In this document: positions 10,656 through 21,269 of the stretch, piece after piece
Layout: the number at the start of each line of letters is the position of its first letter
Numbering within the stretch: position 1 is the stretch's first letter
Source of the DNA: Diplonema papillatum
Lineage: Eukaryota > Euglenozoa > Diplonemea > Diplonemida > Diplonemidae
DNA length: 64,000 bases
Assembly: GCA_030068145.1 (NCBI GenBank)
Contig: JAPJBO010000268.1
Location: 124,001-188,000, forward strand
Direction: 5' to 3'
Notes under the pieces: generated by a model
Databases searched by the model: none
What the model was told of the DNA's origin: nothing
What the model saw: only the letters and a program-made list of their open reading frames with translations
Position numbers and translations under genes: made by a program

Positions 10656-11294
10656 CCCCTGAGACGGAGCCGAGAGGTCCCACTGCTTGCGGGGCAGCTC
10701 CAAAAAGTCGCAGCAGCACCCCGAAGGGTGCTGGGATCCGTCGGTTTGCTGCGAAGACACCGAGTCCGACGAGTCATCGACGAACGCTTCGCACGAACTC
10801 CGCTCCGGACACGCCTTGCAGTCCTCGAACAGCGACGACGGGCACTTGCTGGGCAGTTGGTGCGTGAAGCCGCGGGCTTCGAACGATGTCTTTAATCGGC
10901 CGTTGTCCTTCCGGAAGGCGATGAACAAGCGATCGTCGGCTCCCGCCACTCTGCGCAGGGCGTGGGCCGCCACGCGCGTGAGGGCGGTGAACAGGCCTTT
11001 TCCGGTGTGCGCCTGGTGGACGAGCACGTTCACGATCTCATACACGCCCAGGTCACTTTCCACGACGGCAAGCACACCCAGAATCGCGGGTTCGGTCTGC
11101 CTCGACGCCGTGCTTTCCACCTCCCCGGCTTCTGCGACGAAGTGCAACCCGTTCCGGATGCTTGCAAGCTCCCGCTCCCCGCCGAAGTACCAGCCGCCCT
11201 GCTTCATGTGCTCTTTCCGGAAGCTTTCCACCCGTCCCGTGTCTCCTTCACGGGTCCGGCGGAGCAAACATCGTACTGTATCGGGCTCTTCCAT
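10566..11294 (-). CDS. GNAT-family N-acetyltransferase
   Basis: An acetyl-CoA-dependent N-acetyltransferase of unknown substrate, 242 residues in one open frame. The GNAT fold is visible: an N-terminal helical part with RKEHMKQGGWYFGGE, a beta-4 strand AILGVLAVVE, then YEIVNVLVHQAHTGKGLFTAL, which is motif A with the pyrophosphate-binding GKG loop and following helix. FRKDNGRLKTSFEARGF near residues 127-143 fits the last GNAT helix (N..L..FEARGF). After the domain comes C-x7-C-x2-C-x5-C (from CPSSLFEDC), a possible metal site. The tail to the stop looks disordered and is built partly from the tandem repeat described at 10305-10655. The start at 11294 gives a natural beta-1, but an upstream exon is possible (see 11419-11825). 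Confidence 0.72.
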   Translation of the reverse strand: MEEPDTVRCLLRRTREGDTGRVESFRKEHMKQGGWYFGGERELASIRNGLHFVAEAGEVESTASRQTEPAILGVLAVVESDLGVYEIVNVLVHQAHTGKGLFTALTRVAAHALRRVAGADDRLFIAFRKDNGRLKTSFEARGFTHQLPSKCPSSLFEDCKACPERSSCEAFVDDSSDSVSSQQTDGSQHPSGCCCDFLELPRKQWDLSAPSQGTKRRHLSITYEPSLDPQNTSPRRPSMSCL

Positions 11295-11418
11295 TGTGGG
11301 GCGGAGAGAGGGGATGGCTTCTTCTCTTCTGCTTTAGCGCAAGCCCAACCCCCCCCAAAGTGTGGGAGCCTGCAGTTTGTTCAAGTCGGAACGAGACGGG
11401 ACCCTTGGTGCCTTTTAC

Positions 11419-11825
11419 TCAGGCGGAGCACCAAACCGAAGTCGTCGCTAAAATATTGCTTTGCGATTGAAAACGCAAGAAGGGGCCGGAATAACTGTTT
11501 TCGAAAAGGTGCATGAGACGACGGTCTTGCGGCGCAAGTCGGGCGTCAACAGTCCCACGGTGAACCGGTTGCGGATGCCTCTTGTTCTGCGAGCACACTC
11601 TTTGCACTCTCCGTGAAATCCTCGGCACCCCATCTGTGGAGAACCTCATGAAAGGAGCCGAATCGTCCCTGGGGATGTCGGTGACGTCGACGTCGGGGAT
11701 TTGTGCGACGTCGTGCTTGACGACGAGACGGGTCTGGACAAAATCTCTGGACTTTTTGGGCTCCAGGTTATCGCTGCTGCCGGTGCCGCCTTCACCGCTG
11801 CGGCACTTCGCAGCATCCGGTAATA
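11419..11825 (-). CDS. candidate exon of an unidentified gene (possibly 5' exon of the GNAT gene)
   Basis: A strong acceptor-like sequence (TCTTGTTCTCTCCGCAG) ends at 11826. It is followed in one frame by GC3-rich codons including DFVQTRLVVKHDVAQIPDVD and DIPRDDSAPFMRF. The frame stays open to a stop at 11419, but its last part loses coding character, so a donor may lie near GATGGG|GTGCCG. I recognise no family. It may be an upstream exon of the GNAT gene, a separate small gene, or a remnant. Confidence 0.35.
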
Positions 11826-11839
11826 CTGCGGAGAGAACA

Positions 11840-12469
11840 AGACGAAGAGGCCTGCAGAGGAATCAACAGCACACAATGTTTGTGGCCCTCAGGCTCGCTG
11901 TGGCTTCTGCTGCGGTTTGAGCACATTAACCCGGTGCCGTGTTCTCAGTGCGGTGCAGCTCCTTGTTGACATCCTTCGAAGTAGGAATCAAGCCTAATTG
12001 CTTCGCCCACGGAAACTACTCACGCGGGGTAGTTCTGTTGGTCTCAATCAAAAGAAACGCGTAGTTTTGTTTTGCTGTCAGCCAGCGAACAAAAAGGGTT
12101 CGGGCCTTGGAAAGGTGAGCGGATTGCAGACGGCTGGTTTCCTTTGTGGCAGCCACGTTTGAGCACCAAATAATGCTCAAATCAGCAAAAGGCTGGACAC
12201 ATGGCGAAATAGCAATAGACGCCTCTGGTGGCGGGTGCGGCTCTACACGACAGAGCAAGCACATGGCGGCACATGACCATAATGCAGATGTTGGTGGATC
12301 GGGACGCTCGCCAAGAAGACGGCTTTGACGGACATCGTGTGGCGCGATGCCGGGAGTGGTGGATGCATTTCGCGTCTTTTTTCTCCTCCCAGACGTCGCA
12401 GTTTCTCAAGTCTAGCGTCAGCAGCTCAGGCAGCCTACGGCAGCCTTTCACGGCAACGGTAGAGAGAGG
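11840..12469. other. intergenic DNA, nothing recognised
   Basis: About 630 bases between the candidate exon and the methyltransferase remnants. No frame with protein-like composition, no repeat match noticed. Confidence 0.45.
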
Positions 12470-13450
12470 CATTCAATACCGCCATGGCCGGTACTCCTCG
12501 GCAACACCTCAACCCTAAAGAACTGCGCATACTGACAGCTGACAGTTCCTGTTAAGGAGACAGTAGTCGGTAAATGATTAGAATCCGGGCCCCGACCTCT
12601 GGAGGTCCATGAGCATTCTGCGCTTAAATAGCGGCACTGGCCGGAGACACCGGGAGCGATTTGATACGGGATAGCATCTGCTCCAGCTAGTCTTCCGCGC
12701 AACTTGCGCCGCAGCGACAGTTCCTTCCTGTCAGTTTTCTGCTGCACCTCTCTAAAAATTACCCGCCAAGAAGCCGAGAACCGAGATGCCTTTCGCGTCT
12801 TCTCCCAACAGGATTCACGTCCCCTCTTGGAAACGGGCCATCGTGCGGTCCGTTCCGTCCAGGCACGACAACAAGGCGGCCCTGCTGTACCCCCAGCCGC
12901 CCGACCCCAACATCCGGTGGCCGACACGGCCGCTGATCCTCCGAGCCCCTTCGCAACACTCCCTCGCCTACTCCGAAACCGCCGTGTACACCCAACCCCG
13001 GCCAGTGCAAGAAGAAGTGTACAACCTGCCCCCCAACCGTACGCGCTCTGAAAGCCCAAGCGCTGCCGGTACTGCTCGGCACACCTTAGCCTAAGAGAAC
13101 TGCGCATAGCTCCGGTCCACTGACAGCTGGCAGTTCCCAGTCGGTGAATGATCAGATTCCGCTCCGGCTCTGGTGGTCTATGAGCACTTCTACGCTTAAA
13201 TAGCGGCACTGGCCGGAGATACTGGGAGCGACTTGAGACAGCATCGCTTATGGTGCCACTGATGTCGATTGTAGGGCCAATTGTGCCGTTAAAGCAGGAT
13301 GCATGCTCGAACCATTGTTGCATCGTCGACATCATACTAACGGTCAGTCCTGAAAAGAGACACCGGTAGGTGAAAGATCAGATTCCGGGCTGGAGGGATA
13401 CGAGCACTTCTACGCTCAGCTGCGGCACTGGCCAGAGGCGCCGGCGACAG
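12470..13450 (-). pseudogene. decayed partial tandem copies of the adjacent methyltransferase gene
   Basis: Segments here align in order with the intact gene at 13451-14252. Near 12487-12535 and again near 13062-13120 the sequence matches the part encoding KGVPKSTPAM (gene 13640-13705). Near 12570-12680, 13140-13235 and 13371-13450 it matches the part encoding SYQIVPGV...LTSRGRARN (gene 13790-13900). Near 12735-12830 it matches the gene 3' region at 13465-13560. A peptide trace such as IPYQIAPGV survives. All copies are shifted out of frame and separated by unrelated bases (for example 12840-13050), so at least three rounds of local duplication are implied. Confidence 0.7.
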
Positions 13451-14252
13451 TTCCTTTGCCGTTGCATTTTTCTGCTGCACCGCTCTGACAAGCACCCACC
13501 ACAGAGCCGAAGATCAAGATGCCTTTCGCGTCTTCTCCGCCGGGATTCACGTCCTTCATGTTGAGGGCCGACAGCTTGCGCCCCAGGCATCCGACGGTGC
13601 CCTTCACGGCGAGCTGGGACGGCAGAGAGGCGTTCAGCACTGCCATGGCCGGCGTGCTTTTCGGCACGCCTTTGCCCTGCAGAACCGCGCAGAGTTCCGG
13701 TGCCACCGACAGCCCCATGTAGACGGCCACTGTGCTGTCATTGGCCTTCAGCATGTCAGACCACGAGGTGAGCAAAGCGCCTGTTCGGGAAACAGCGGTC
13801 GCGAAGATCAAATTGCGCGCCCGCCCCCTGGAGGTCAGCGAGCACTTCAGCGCCGAGGCCGCAGCGCTGGCCGCGGTGACGCCGGGGACGATTTGGTACG
13901 AAATGCCGTGCTTCCGCAGGACCTCCGCCTCTTCGGACACTCTTCCGAACACGTTCGGGTCGCCTCCCTTCAGCCTCGCGACGGTTCGGCCAGCCGCGGC
14001 GTGTTGGACTAAGAGGTCGTTGATCTGGCCTTGGTTCTTGATATGGTACCCCTTCCGCTTCCCCACTTCGATCTTCAGCGCCGTCGGCTTGGCCCACTCC
14101 AGAACGTCCTTCCCTATAAGCGCATCGTACATGCACACGTCGGCGGTCTGCACGGCCTTCAGCCCCTTCAGTGTCATCAGCTCCCTATCCCCTGGACCGC
14201 ACCCGATCAAACTCACTTGCGGCAGCCCAGCCGAAGCCGGGAGTGCCGCCAT
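13416..14252 (-). CDS. uroporphyrinogen-III C-methyltransferase (SUMT/CobA type)
   Basis: Transfers two methyl groups from S-adenosylmethionine to C2 and C7 of uroporphyrinogen III, giving precorrin-2, the first step towards siroheme (cofactor of sulfite and nitrite reductases) or cobalamin. 278 residues in one open frame. The tetrapyrrole methylase motifs are clear: SLIGCGPGDRELMTLKGLKA (residues 14-33), YDALI (42-46), LKGGDPNVFGR.SEEAE (94-110) and PGVTAASAAAS (123-133). The start at 14252 places the glycine-rich SAM loop at the usual distance from the N terminus. No fused siroheme-synthase dehydrogenase domain is present. The last dozen residues (TVAGASGQCRS) do not come from the ancestral C terminus. 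They are read from an adjacent decayed copy, where the same DNA once encoded VTAASAAASALKC. Activity is still likely because the motifs are intact. Confidence 0.9.
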   Translation of the reverse strand: MAALPASAGLPQVSLIGCGPGDRELMTLKGLKAVQTADVCMYDALIGKDVLEWAKPTALKIEVGKRKGYHIKNQGQINDLLVQHAAAGRTVARLKGGDPNVFGRVSEEAEVLRKHGISYQIVPGVTAASAAASALKCSLTSRGRARNLIFATAVSRTGALLTSWSDMLKANDSTVAVYMGLSVAPELCAVLQGKGVPKSTPAMAVLNASLPSQLAVKGTVGCLGRKLSALNMKDVNPGGEDAKGILIFGSVVGACQSGAAEKCNGKGTVAGASGQCRS

Positions 14253-14299
14253 CAGGTGTTCGTCTTTTTCGTGTTGCTTTCTTTTTAGGTGCGTGCCCC

Positions 14300-14830
14300 T
14301 GCCGATCTCGAACTATCTCCGGAGTTTTTCTTAGTGAATGTTCGCTTGAAGCTCGAGGTTTTTGTCAGGTTGGACCGGAGACGCATTTGCAATGGAAAGC
14401 GATATCTGCGGTGCTGTGTTCAAGTGAGCACCAGGTCATGTAGCAGTGTTCCTGTGAGACAGCTTCGTTCTTGGTGCGAGCCCGCGTATTCAGAACCCAA
14501 ACTGTGCACTCCGTATCTGTGTTCATCAGCTTCATCCCCGGAAGCTGCACCGATCAGGCAACCAGTCGAAGCCGGCCGCCATCAGAAGCTGTTCCTGACG
14601 ATCTTGAACTATGTGTATGTCATATTGATCCGGTGATCTGTCTTCGTAACGATGCTCATTGGAATGGGAGCTGTCCACTGAGTAAGTAGCGAGCGGTGTA
14701 CGGATTGCTTTACGACAGAGAGACAACTTCGCTCTTGGTGCGAACACGTACATTCCAAATTTCTCGGCGGTTTCGAGGTTTTCAGCTCTTTCACTGCCAT
14801 CATCTCTCTAACTCCTGAGCCTGTATGTTC
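14300..14830 (-). pseudogene. decayed copies of the methyltransferase 5' region
   Basis: The segment near 14520-14610 matches gene 14165-14260 (TCATCAGCT..., CCGATCA, AGTCGAAGCCGG, GCCATCAG). The segment near 14735-14820 matches gene 14115-14200. A minus-strand peptide trace MMAVKELKTS corresponds to the gene's LMTLKGLKAV. Shared words such as CTTCGCTCTTGGTGCGAAC occur in both remnants. These sit upstream of the intact start codon, so the live gene is flanked by dead pieces on both sides. Confidence 0.6.
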
Positions 14831-16807
14831 ATGCTGTAGAAGATAAGAGAAACAGGGTACCTTTTAACTAGTTGGTGTTCACGTTTTTTAGAGTTAAAGT
14901 TTTTGGTAGGAGACCTAGCAGCCACAAGAGCCACAACCGTTGGCTCCTTCTATTCTGAAACCCAACGAACCGCGAGCAGGAAAGAGAGTTGAAGTATGGT
15001 TAAAGAGAGAATAATGGCCAGTCGGCATGCCGGCTGCTTGTTTTGCTTAATTCGAATTTGTGTTTCACACCCCGTTGAGGGGAATGGGCAATTTCCTGTT
15101 CTTTTTCGCGAGAAAAAATAAAAGAAAAAGGCAGACGGGTAGAGCGCAAGAAGCGTACCGGGGAAAGCCCGCCAAGCGGATGTCAGCATCAAGGCCAGGG
15201 GCTTGGAGTTTAGCGCTTGCGCTGAACACAGCGCCCGTAGAAACAGGTCGCTGTCGGGTAGAGCAGACAGGGCTTCCCCTCAAGCTTTGTGCGCGTCTTC
15301 TTGTTAATTTAGTTGTTCCTGTTCGTTGTGTTAAAAATAACGTTCTCGGTCTGCTGTCCCCATCTGAGTTTGGTTCGGCAGATGACAAACCACAAAACAC
15401 AGTGTGAGAGACAATGTCACTACTTGTCGGACGCCAATAACTGTCAGATTGACAGTCGGACTGCCTCCCGTTGCAAGCACACGTGTCACAGTCATGGTGT
15501 CTTCAGCTAATAGAGTAAGCTCAGCGGTGAAGAACAGTTCTTATTTGGGACTGATCCTCTGCTTTACACCAGGGGGTAGGTCCCGAGTGCCTTTGCACGG
15601 AAGCGTGGCAGATATCTCGCTTTTGTGGGTGTCGCAGGCACTCGTTCATCGAGGCTTCGGCCATTGTATACCGACCTTGCGGTCCGCACATGGTTGGCTT
15701 TCTTCGTTCCGAGACTGGTTTGCGTTGCAAGAAGAAGCTGCTGTTCTCTGATTGACCTTCGCGGGGTTGAGAAAGGTAGAGGAGGGGTTAGTTGGTCCGA
15801 ATCATTCTTTCAACGGGCCGAGAGGACACAGTTGGGTTTGACTACTCAATTCGAGTGCGAGTCGTAAATGCTTATTCGTAGGAGACAGCCGAACGTCGAA
15901 GACTAACCTCCGGCTACCTGGGATTCACATTGGTTCGCGTACCGCTGTTCTGTAAGCTCTTTTCCCCTAGAGTTTCACAACGAGGGGGCAGAATGGCTGA
16001 CCTCGTCCTGATGTAGAAGCTGAGGAAGAGGAAGGGGCGGGAGGGTTTGGATAGAGAGCTCCGGCAAGGTACGATGCTGCGCACGTGGGGTGTGCGATCT
16101 ACGCGCCCAACTTTTCCCAGAACCAGAGAACCAGGGTTTTGTGCCCTGAAGAAATGCCGGCTGGATTTGAACCCCAAATCAGCCTCAGAATGGTTCTGAC
16201 AGGTACGGTTCGCAAACACCGCGTGCCCAGCATTGTACTTTGCTAGAATCTTTCTAGCTGCGTCTCCCATCCTACCGCATGGTGCATGCTCTTGACAAGT
16301 GTACTTTTTTCCTCCCAACGGAGGAATGCAAGGAAGCGCTTGGAACAGGAACGTGCTCAGCACACCGAGTTTTAGTCACCATTTTAGGCACCACATCTCG
16401 TTCCGTTCCGCCGCGGCGCAAACCTTGAGTGTGCGTTTACAGACAGGACAGCAATATGAGCTGGGTTCGCCGCCGGTGGCTGGTAGTCGCTTTTAGCAGC
16501 CATAACCGGAGAGGGGCGAAGGAGAACGACGAACCCAAGGCATCGTTGCGCGGGTGAATACCACCGACTACGGAGGGAGGCGAAGCGTTCAGATGCTGAC
16601 GGGACACAGGGTACCTCGTCGGCAAGCTGGTGAACTACAATCGACCGTGGATCAACAGCAGGTGTGTCCCTTGCACCACACATTCTTGCTGACAGATAAC
16701 CCCGTCAACAAGGCACGCAGCATCGCTCACGAACATCATCCGGATGCTACGGCAGAAATCCTCTCGGGACCAATGGCACCGCTAACGATGCACAATAAAC
16801 CCGTGCC
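14831..16807. other. intergenic DNA with a degenerate R2 repeat
   Basis: No supported gene. A diverged copy of repeat R2 lies near 15150-15300 (landmarks GGGAAAGCCCGCCAAGCGGA, GGCTTGGAG, GCGCTTGCGCTGAACACA, CTCAAGCTTTG). The rest shows nothing I recognise. Confidence 0.45.
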
Positions 16808-17788
16808 TCAGGGTATCGGCTCGTACAGTCGAATGGCGCCTTGAGCACCCCCGCAAGCGAAGAGAGATGACGTGCTTGAGAAGCACACAGAAAACACGGG
16901 GTGGGAACCCTCAGGGAACAACGCCTGCGGTACAGCATTCGAAGCCAACTTCGAGTACAGGAGGAGATCCGTCGTGCCGCCGACAGCCAGCGTCGAGTTG
17001 GACGACAAGGCAGCCGTGTAGAAGTGGCAAGGCGCGGTGGAGCTGTGCAACGTGAGCGTTTCGACCGGTTTGCTCGGCTCGGCGAGGTCCCACACCTGGA
17101 CTTGGTCCTGATCTCTGCAGGATGCAGTGACCAGCCTTCTGGCATCGCGCGTGGCAACGATGGCGTCCCCGCAGATGTACGGACCGTAGAAGGAAGATAC
17201 CGCGTGGTCCACCCGTGTGTCCCACAGCTGGATGGTTTTGTCCCAGCCCCCGGAAACCAATAGGTTCGGATTGTGCGGGAGCCACTTGACGGACTGCACC
17301 CGAGAGGAATGCGCCGGCGCCGGCATGTCTCGGTCCTTCGAGCTCTCAGCCCAGGTGAGCGTGGAAAGAGGAGTCGTCTTGTTTTCCTCGTCGAACACGT
17401 AGACCGACCCGCTTTTGCCGGACGCGGCAAACTGCAAGCCGTCCTCACGATAGTCGAGGCAGTACACTTCCGTGTTCAGGTTCACCGAGTGCACGCACCG
17501 CTGGGTCGGCATGTGCCAGTGCTCGATGGTGCCGGCTGCCGTGCCCACGACGGCCATGTTCTTCGTCCGCGAACCGACGTAGTCCGGCCGGAACCGCAAA
17601 CAGGTGGCGGGCACCTTCAACGCCTGCGCCCGCATCGTGTCCATGTCGTAGCAGTCCTTCCCGGACCGCGTCGAGTAGCACCGAACCATGCCGTCAGCGC
17701 ACGCCGCCGCGACAAGCGTGTCGTCGTGGCTGATCTGCAGGCACATCACGTCGCTGGAGCCCGTGATCGTGCTCCTGATGTGATACAT
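16808..17788 (-). CDS. seven-bladed WD40 repeat protein
   Basis: A beta-propeller scaffold protein with no predicted catalytic activity, 326 residues from the chosen start. Seven blades can be read in order, among them DVMCLQISHDDTLVAAACAD, TCLRFRPD..NMAVVGTAAG, EVYCLDYREDGLQFAASGKS, RVQSVKWLPHNPNLLVSGGW (with DKTIQLWD), a blade ending QVQVWDL, and HPVFSVCFSSTSSLFACGG. The stretch LVSGGWDKTIQLWDTRVDHA followed by YGPYICGDA marks a WD40 group found in many protists and some animals, whose function I do not know. The frame is open to 17953, but the ATG at 17788 is preferred: its context is CGAAAATG, the protein then starts just before blade one, and the 55 residues upstream look like translated leader. 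No intron is needed. Confidence 0.85.
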   Translation of the reverse strand: MYHIRSTITGSSDVMCLQISHDDTLVAAACADGMVRCYSTRSGKDCYDMDTMRAQALKVPATCLRFRPDYVGSRTKNMAVVGTAAGTIEHWHMPTQRCVHSVNLNTEVYCLDYREDGLQFAASGKSGSVYVFDEENKTTPLSTLTWAESSKDRDMPAPAHSSRVQSVKWLPHNPNLLVSGGWDKTIQLWDTRVDHAVSSFYGPYICGDAIVATRDARRLVTASCRDQDQVQVWDLAEPSKPVETLTLHSSTAPCHFYTAALSSNSTLAVGGTTDLLLYSKLASNAVPQALFPEGSHPVFSVCFSSTSSLFACGGAQGAIRLYEPIP

Positions 17789-17902
17789 TTTCGCTCGGTT
17801 TCTTCGCCCTTCCTCTCGCTTTCGTCGGGGTTCGCCTCCTAAAACAGCACAGATTCCGTTTCTGCGTGTCCAGCGGGGCTGGCAAGCAAGCTGCGAAATG
17901 CA

Positions 17903-18640
17903 CTTTTGCAGGACATTCCTATTCTCGAGTTTGAAAGCAAGCCTCAAGCGCAATAGGCAAGGCTGTTTCTGTGGAGGGAGGTGTTTCGTTTATGCTAGAC
18001 GCCCACTTGTTCTAAAACGTGAAATTTCTCGGAAAGCCTCGGTTGGCTGCCGCTGCCGTCTTAGTTAAAGTTCGCTTGAAAATTCCGGGGGTTTAGGGTC
18101 TCCGTGTGACCGTTGATAAATGGGTTCTCTTTGAGCAAGAAAGGGCTATGTGGTTACGGGTTGTATTTTTAGAGTTAAAGTTCGCTTGAAATACCGGGGT
18201 TTTAGGGTCTCCGTGTGACCGTTCATGAATGGGTTCTCTTAGAGCAAGAAAGGGCTTTATGGTTTCGGATTGTATATTTAGTGCATGCTTTCGTTATGGG
18301 TTATGGCTAGCCATATCCGGGACTGTTTGTGACCGACACCAAGTACATTCCTTCGTGGAGTGTGATCTTGGGCCCCCCACGTTCTACAAGTTGAGCAGGG
18401 GTTGCCTTGTAGCCCGTACCGGTCTGTTGTCCGCGTTTTTATGTATTTTCTCGTAGAGTAGTGCTTGGGTTTCGCGACACTTGTGGTGCTTCACGTGGTG
18501 CGGGTTGCTTCCGCCCTAATATAAGGTTTTTTTTGGCTTTCCTGTTTTACCGCCTTGGAATGCAGGCTTCGCTTGGCTGCCGCTATCGTTGTTGCAAGAC
18601 ATTCCTATTCTCAAGTTCCTTACGAAGCAAAGCCTCGAAT
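17903..18640. repeat. duplicated 5' flank of the WD40 gene
   Basis: The words GCAGGACATTCCTATTCTCG (17907-17926 region) and GCAAGACATTCCTATTCTCA (near 18594) are 18 of 20 identical. CTTGGCTGCCGCT near 18570 matches GTTGGCTGCCGCT near 18042. The repeat covers untranslated leader of the WD40 gene and its upstream flank. Confidence 0.4.
18063..18280 (+). repeat. two tandem units of about 110 bases (R7)
   Basis: Two units start at 18063 and 18173 with AGTTAAAGTTCGCTTGAA, followed by CCGGGG, TTTAGGGTCTCCGTGTGACC and GGGTTCTCT. A third partial unit lies in the intron of SMP-C2 gene A (38956-38998). The TTTAGGG word is telomere-like but occurs once per unit, so these are not telomere tracts. Confidence 0.7.
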
Positions 18641-21086
18641 ACGTTGGCCCGGGCTTATCCGCGTGCACCCGATTTGCGTCTCTTCTGCAAGACAGCTGGG
18701 TTTGCAAGTGTCGTCCGTTGGCGACGTCATGGGCGGTGTCGCATGATGGGGAAAAAACGCATTCTCTTCGTCCCACAGCAGCCGGGCGGCTCGCCGGATA
18801 TAGTACGACTGGGATGGTATCCCAATCTACGTTCGGTAGATCCATTTGTTCTATGGTAGGCACAGCCGGCATATTTTTTGTTTGTGCGTACGTGTGTAAA
18901 CCCTGTTTTGAGTGATTTAACACAGCACGCTGCCATCCGACACTTTTTGATATAGACAAGCAAGCTTGTTACCATAAAAAAGAAAACGGGAACTCAGAGA
19001 AGGAGAAGCTCGTGTGCCGATTAACGTTTTTTTTACCTTCTTTTCTTAAAGCATCTTGGGGGAGGGGGAGAAGGGGTAGTCCATTCTTGAGGCAGGTTCT
19101 CTGCCGGGTGGCATTGCTTGCAGCGCGCCTGACAATTCCACCGGTTGACAATAAAGGCGGGGACGGGTGACAGAAAAAAGAAGGGGAGCTTCGACTGCTA
19201 CGACAATTCTCGATCCGAGGCTTTGCCGGCACTAAGCGGCTTGTGAGGTGTTGCTTGTTCGTCACGAAGGATGCTGCGTCGACTGGGGTGGCAGCCGGGG
19301 CACAACGTGTTGTGGTGGGTGTGTAGCCTGCCCGTTAGTCTCCTGCGGCTGCGTCGGCAGAATTTCACTTACGGGTTGCGCACTCTCCAGCGGGCTCCCA
19401 ACAAGCTATCTCTCTGACAGACTGGCCCAGCTCGACGGGTAAAGAAGAAGAAGAAAGAAGAATTCAGCTTCGGGGCAGGTCTGACCGCAAGCCCAGCACC
19501 ATCTCTGCAGGCTTCATGTCCCACAAGCTCAACAGAACCCCCAGCAGTACCTCTCCGTCTCTTTCCGTGGCACGCTGCAGCTAAGGCAGCCACCCTCCGG
19601 CTGAAAAGCGACGGGAAACTTGAAGAGGTGCTAGACGGCATCCCCGGACTGACGCGGCAGCGACTTCTCGGTTGAATCGTGCGCGGAAATGTAATGTTAG
19701 AAGAAGGCGGAACAAGGCCCCCGCTGCTGTTGCGAACGTTGACCCTTGTCCCACATGACAATGACGAGTTGACGCCGTCGCACTTGTCCTGTTCTCCACA
19801 AAATGAAACCGCCACCGCAGCGGAAAAAGAGAAACGAAGAAAACACGCGCGGACGCGGCTTACAGGAACAGGAGCGCGTCGGTTGCCGCGGAACCTAGAG
19901 TAGACAGATTCCAGGACCGACAAAGAACTGTGGTGAGGCCGACGAGCGAGGAAGGGGAGAGATCGCTCGTCGAGGAAGCTCTGTGAAGGCGAGCTAGGTT
20001 TACGCAGGAAATCGCGAAAAAGCGATGGAGGAGGCGTGGAGACCGGTGGCGTCCAGGCCCGCTGAGGAGTACTTGGCGCAACGGTCGGAGAGAACGGAGA
20101 ACCCCGCCACCACACGACAGCACAGCGCGAAACGTTCGTACCTCCTGCTCGGCGGTGCACGGCACCAGGCGTACGCGGAGGGAGCGAACATCACCAGTGT
20201 TCAAGGTGGGGTTGGCTAGGGTGCCTGGGCGAGCCGCGCACAACACACTCCGCCGGGGTCACCTTACATCGTCCTGTTCACGTTTAGCGGTGTGTCCATC
20301 CGGTAGCAGAAGGGGGAGCGGCAGCACAGAAAGGACGGGCGAGAGAGAGCAAAGGAGAGAGAGAGAGAAAGAGAGAGAAACAAACGCAAAGGGTGCGTGC
20401 CCTTTTCCCATCCATTATTAAGAAGAGAGGTGTAGCGTACAGGAAGGGGTGGGGGTTCGTGGGGCGTAGGGGGGGGATAGTGGGGAGAGCTTCTGTTGGT
20501 ACAAACCCTCGGGCGTGCGTGCCACGTCGGTACGTCCTTTCATTCATTGCAGGCGACATCCGGAACCGGAATCGGGCTGGGGCATTCCCGACTTCTACAA
20601 ACCGAGCACCTGGCCTTCGCTCTGAGACCGCACTCGTTAACTTGATTGGTGAAACTACTTGTTTTCCCTGAGGCTACGTGCTAGAGGCAAAAAAAATACT
20701 CGAAGGGAGGCCGTCTGGTGCTTGTAGTGTGTGGTCCTTTTAAGATCGATTCTCCCTTAAGGTTGCCGCCCGAGGGAACCGGCTGTGAGCCGAAACTCGG
20801 CGCCGGTCTCTCCGGACTGCACCAGGAGAGAACTTCCCTGCACGAGGCACGCGCCCAAGACCCGTGCACGGCTACCGTAGCACCCTCCATGTTTGCACCT
20901 TCCTCGGATGCTACGGTCGGGAAGGGGCCTCAAAGTAGTTGGGAAAACGCGTTCCCTTCCCCGCGTCTGGTGCGTGTAGTGTTGTCAGTTGTAGTCGGGG
21001 ATATCGACACGCTGATGAGTACCACTATCTATTTTATTATTTGTTCTTGCGGCTTCCTCGAGTATTTCCAGCAACGAGCAGGTGTT

Positions 21087-21260
21087 CAAAAACCGTACAC
21101 CGCGAGAGTAGGAGAAGTAGAACTAGAGTTTTCATTGACCGCACAACCCTGAGCCCAAATCCTGGACGCGGTTTCAGGTGGCAAATTTGGCAAATGATCA
21201 TGATCAGAAGGTCCTACTTGGGCGGTTGAGTTTCCTCACACATTGCATGTGGCTAAAAAA
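21087..21260 (+). repeat. dispersed repeat family R8, copy 1
   Basis: Shares almost its whole length with 39093-39280, which lies inside the intron of gene A: CACCGCGAGAGTAGGAG, CTGAGCCCAAATCCTGGACG, TTTCAGGTGGCAAATTTGGC, AGGTCCTACTTGGGCGGTT and TTTCCTCACACATTGCA in the same order. Possibly a non-autonomous mobile element. I found no clear inverted ends or target duplication. Confidence 0.75.
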
Positions 21261-21269
21261 AGAAATCCC

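Noticed and set aside
12448-13335. 295-codon minus-strand frame as a gene
   Set aside because: It runs across several out-of-frame remnants of the methyltransferase and unrelated DNA. Only short peptide traces are meaningful.
16130-16180. tRNA B-box-like GGTTCAAATCC on the minus strand
   Set aside because: The flanking bases do not form a T stem.
18080-18200. Interstitial telomere repeats (TTTAGGG)
   Set aside because: Only one TTTAGGG per 110-base unit, no tandem run of the heptamer.
19369-20160. 263-codon minus-strand Ser/Arg/Pro-rich frame
   Set aside because: Low complexity, no conserved motif, overlaps other open frames. It could be an exon but nothing supports it.
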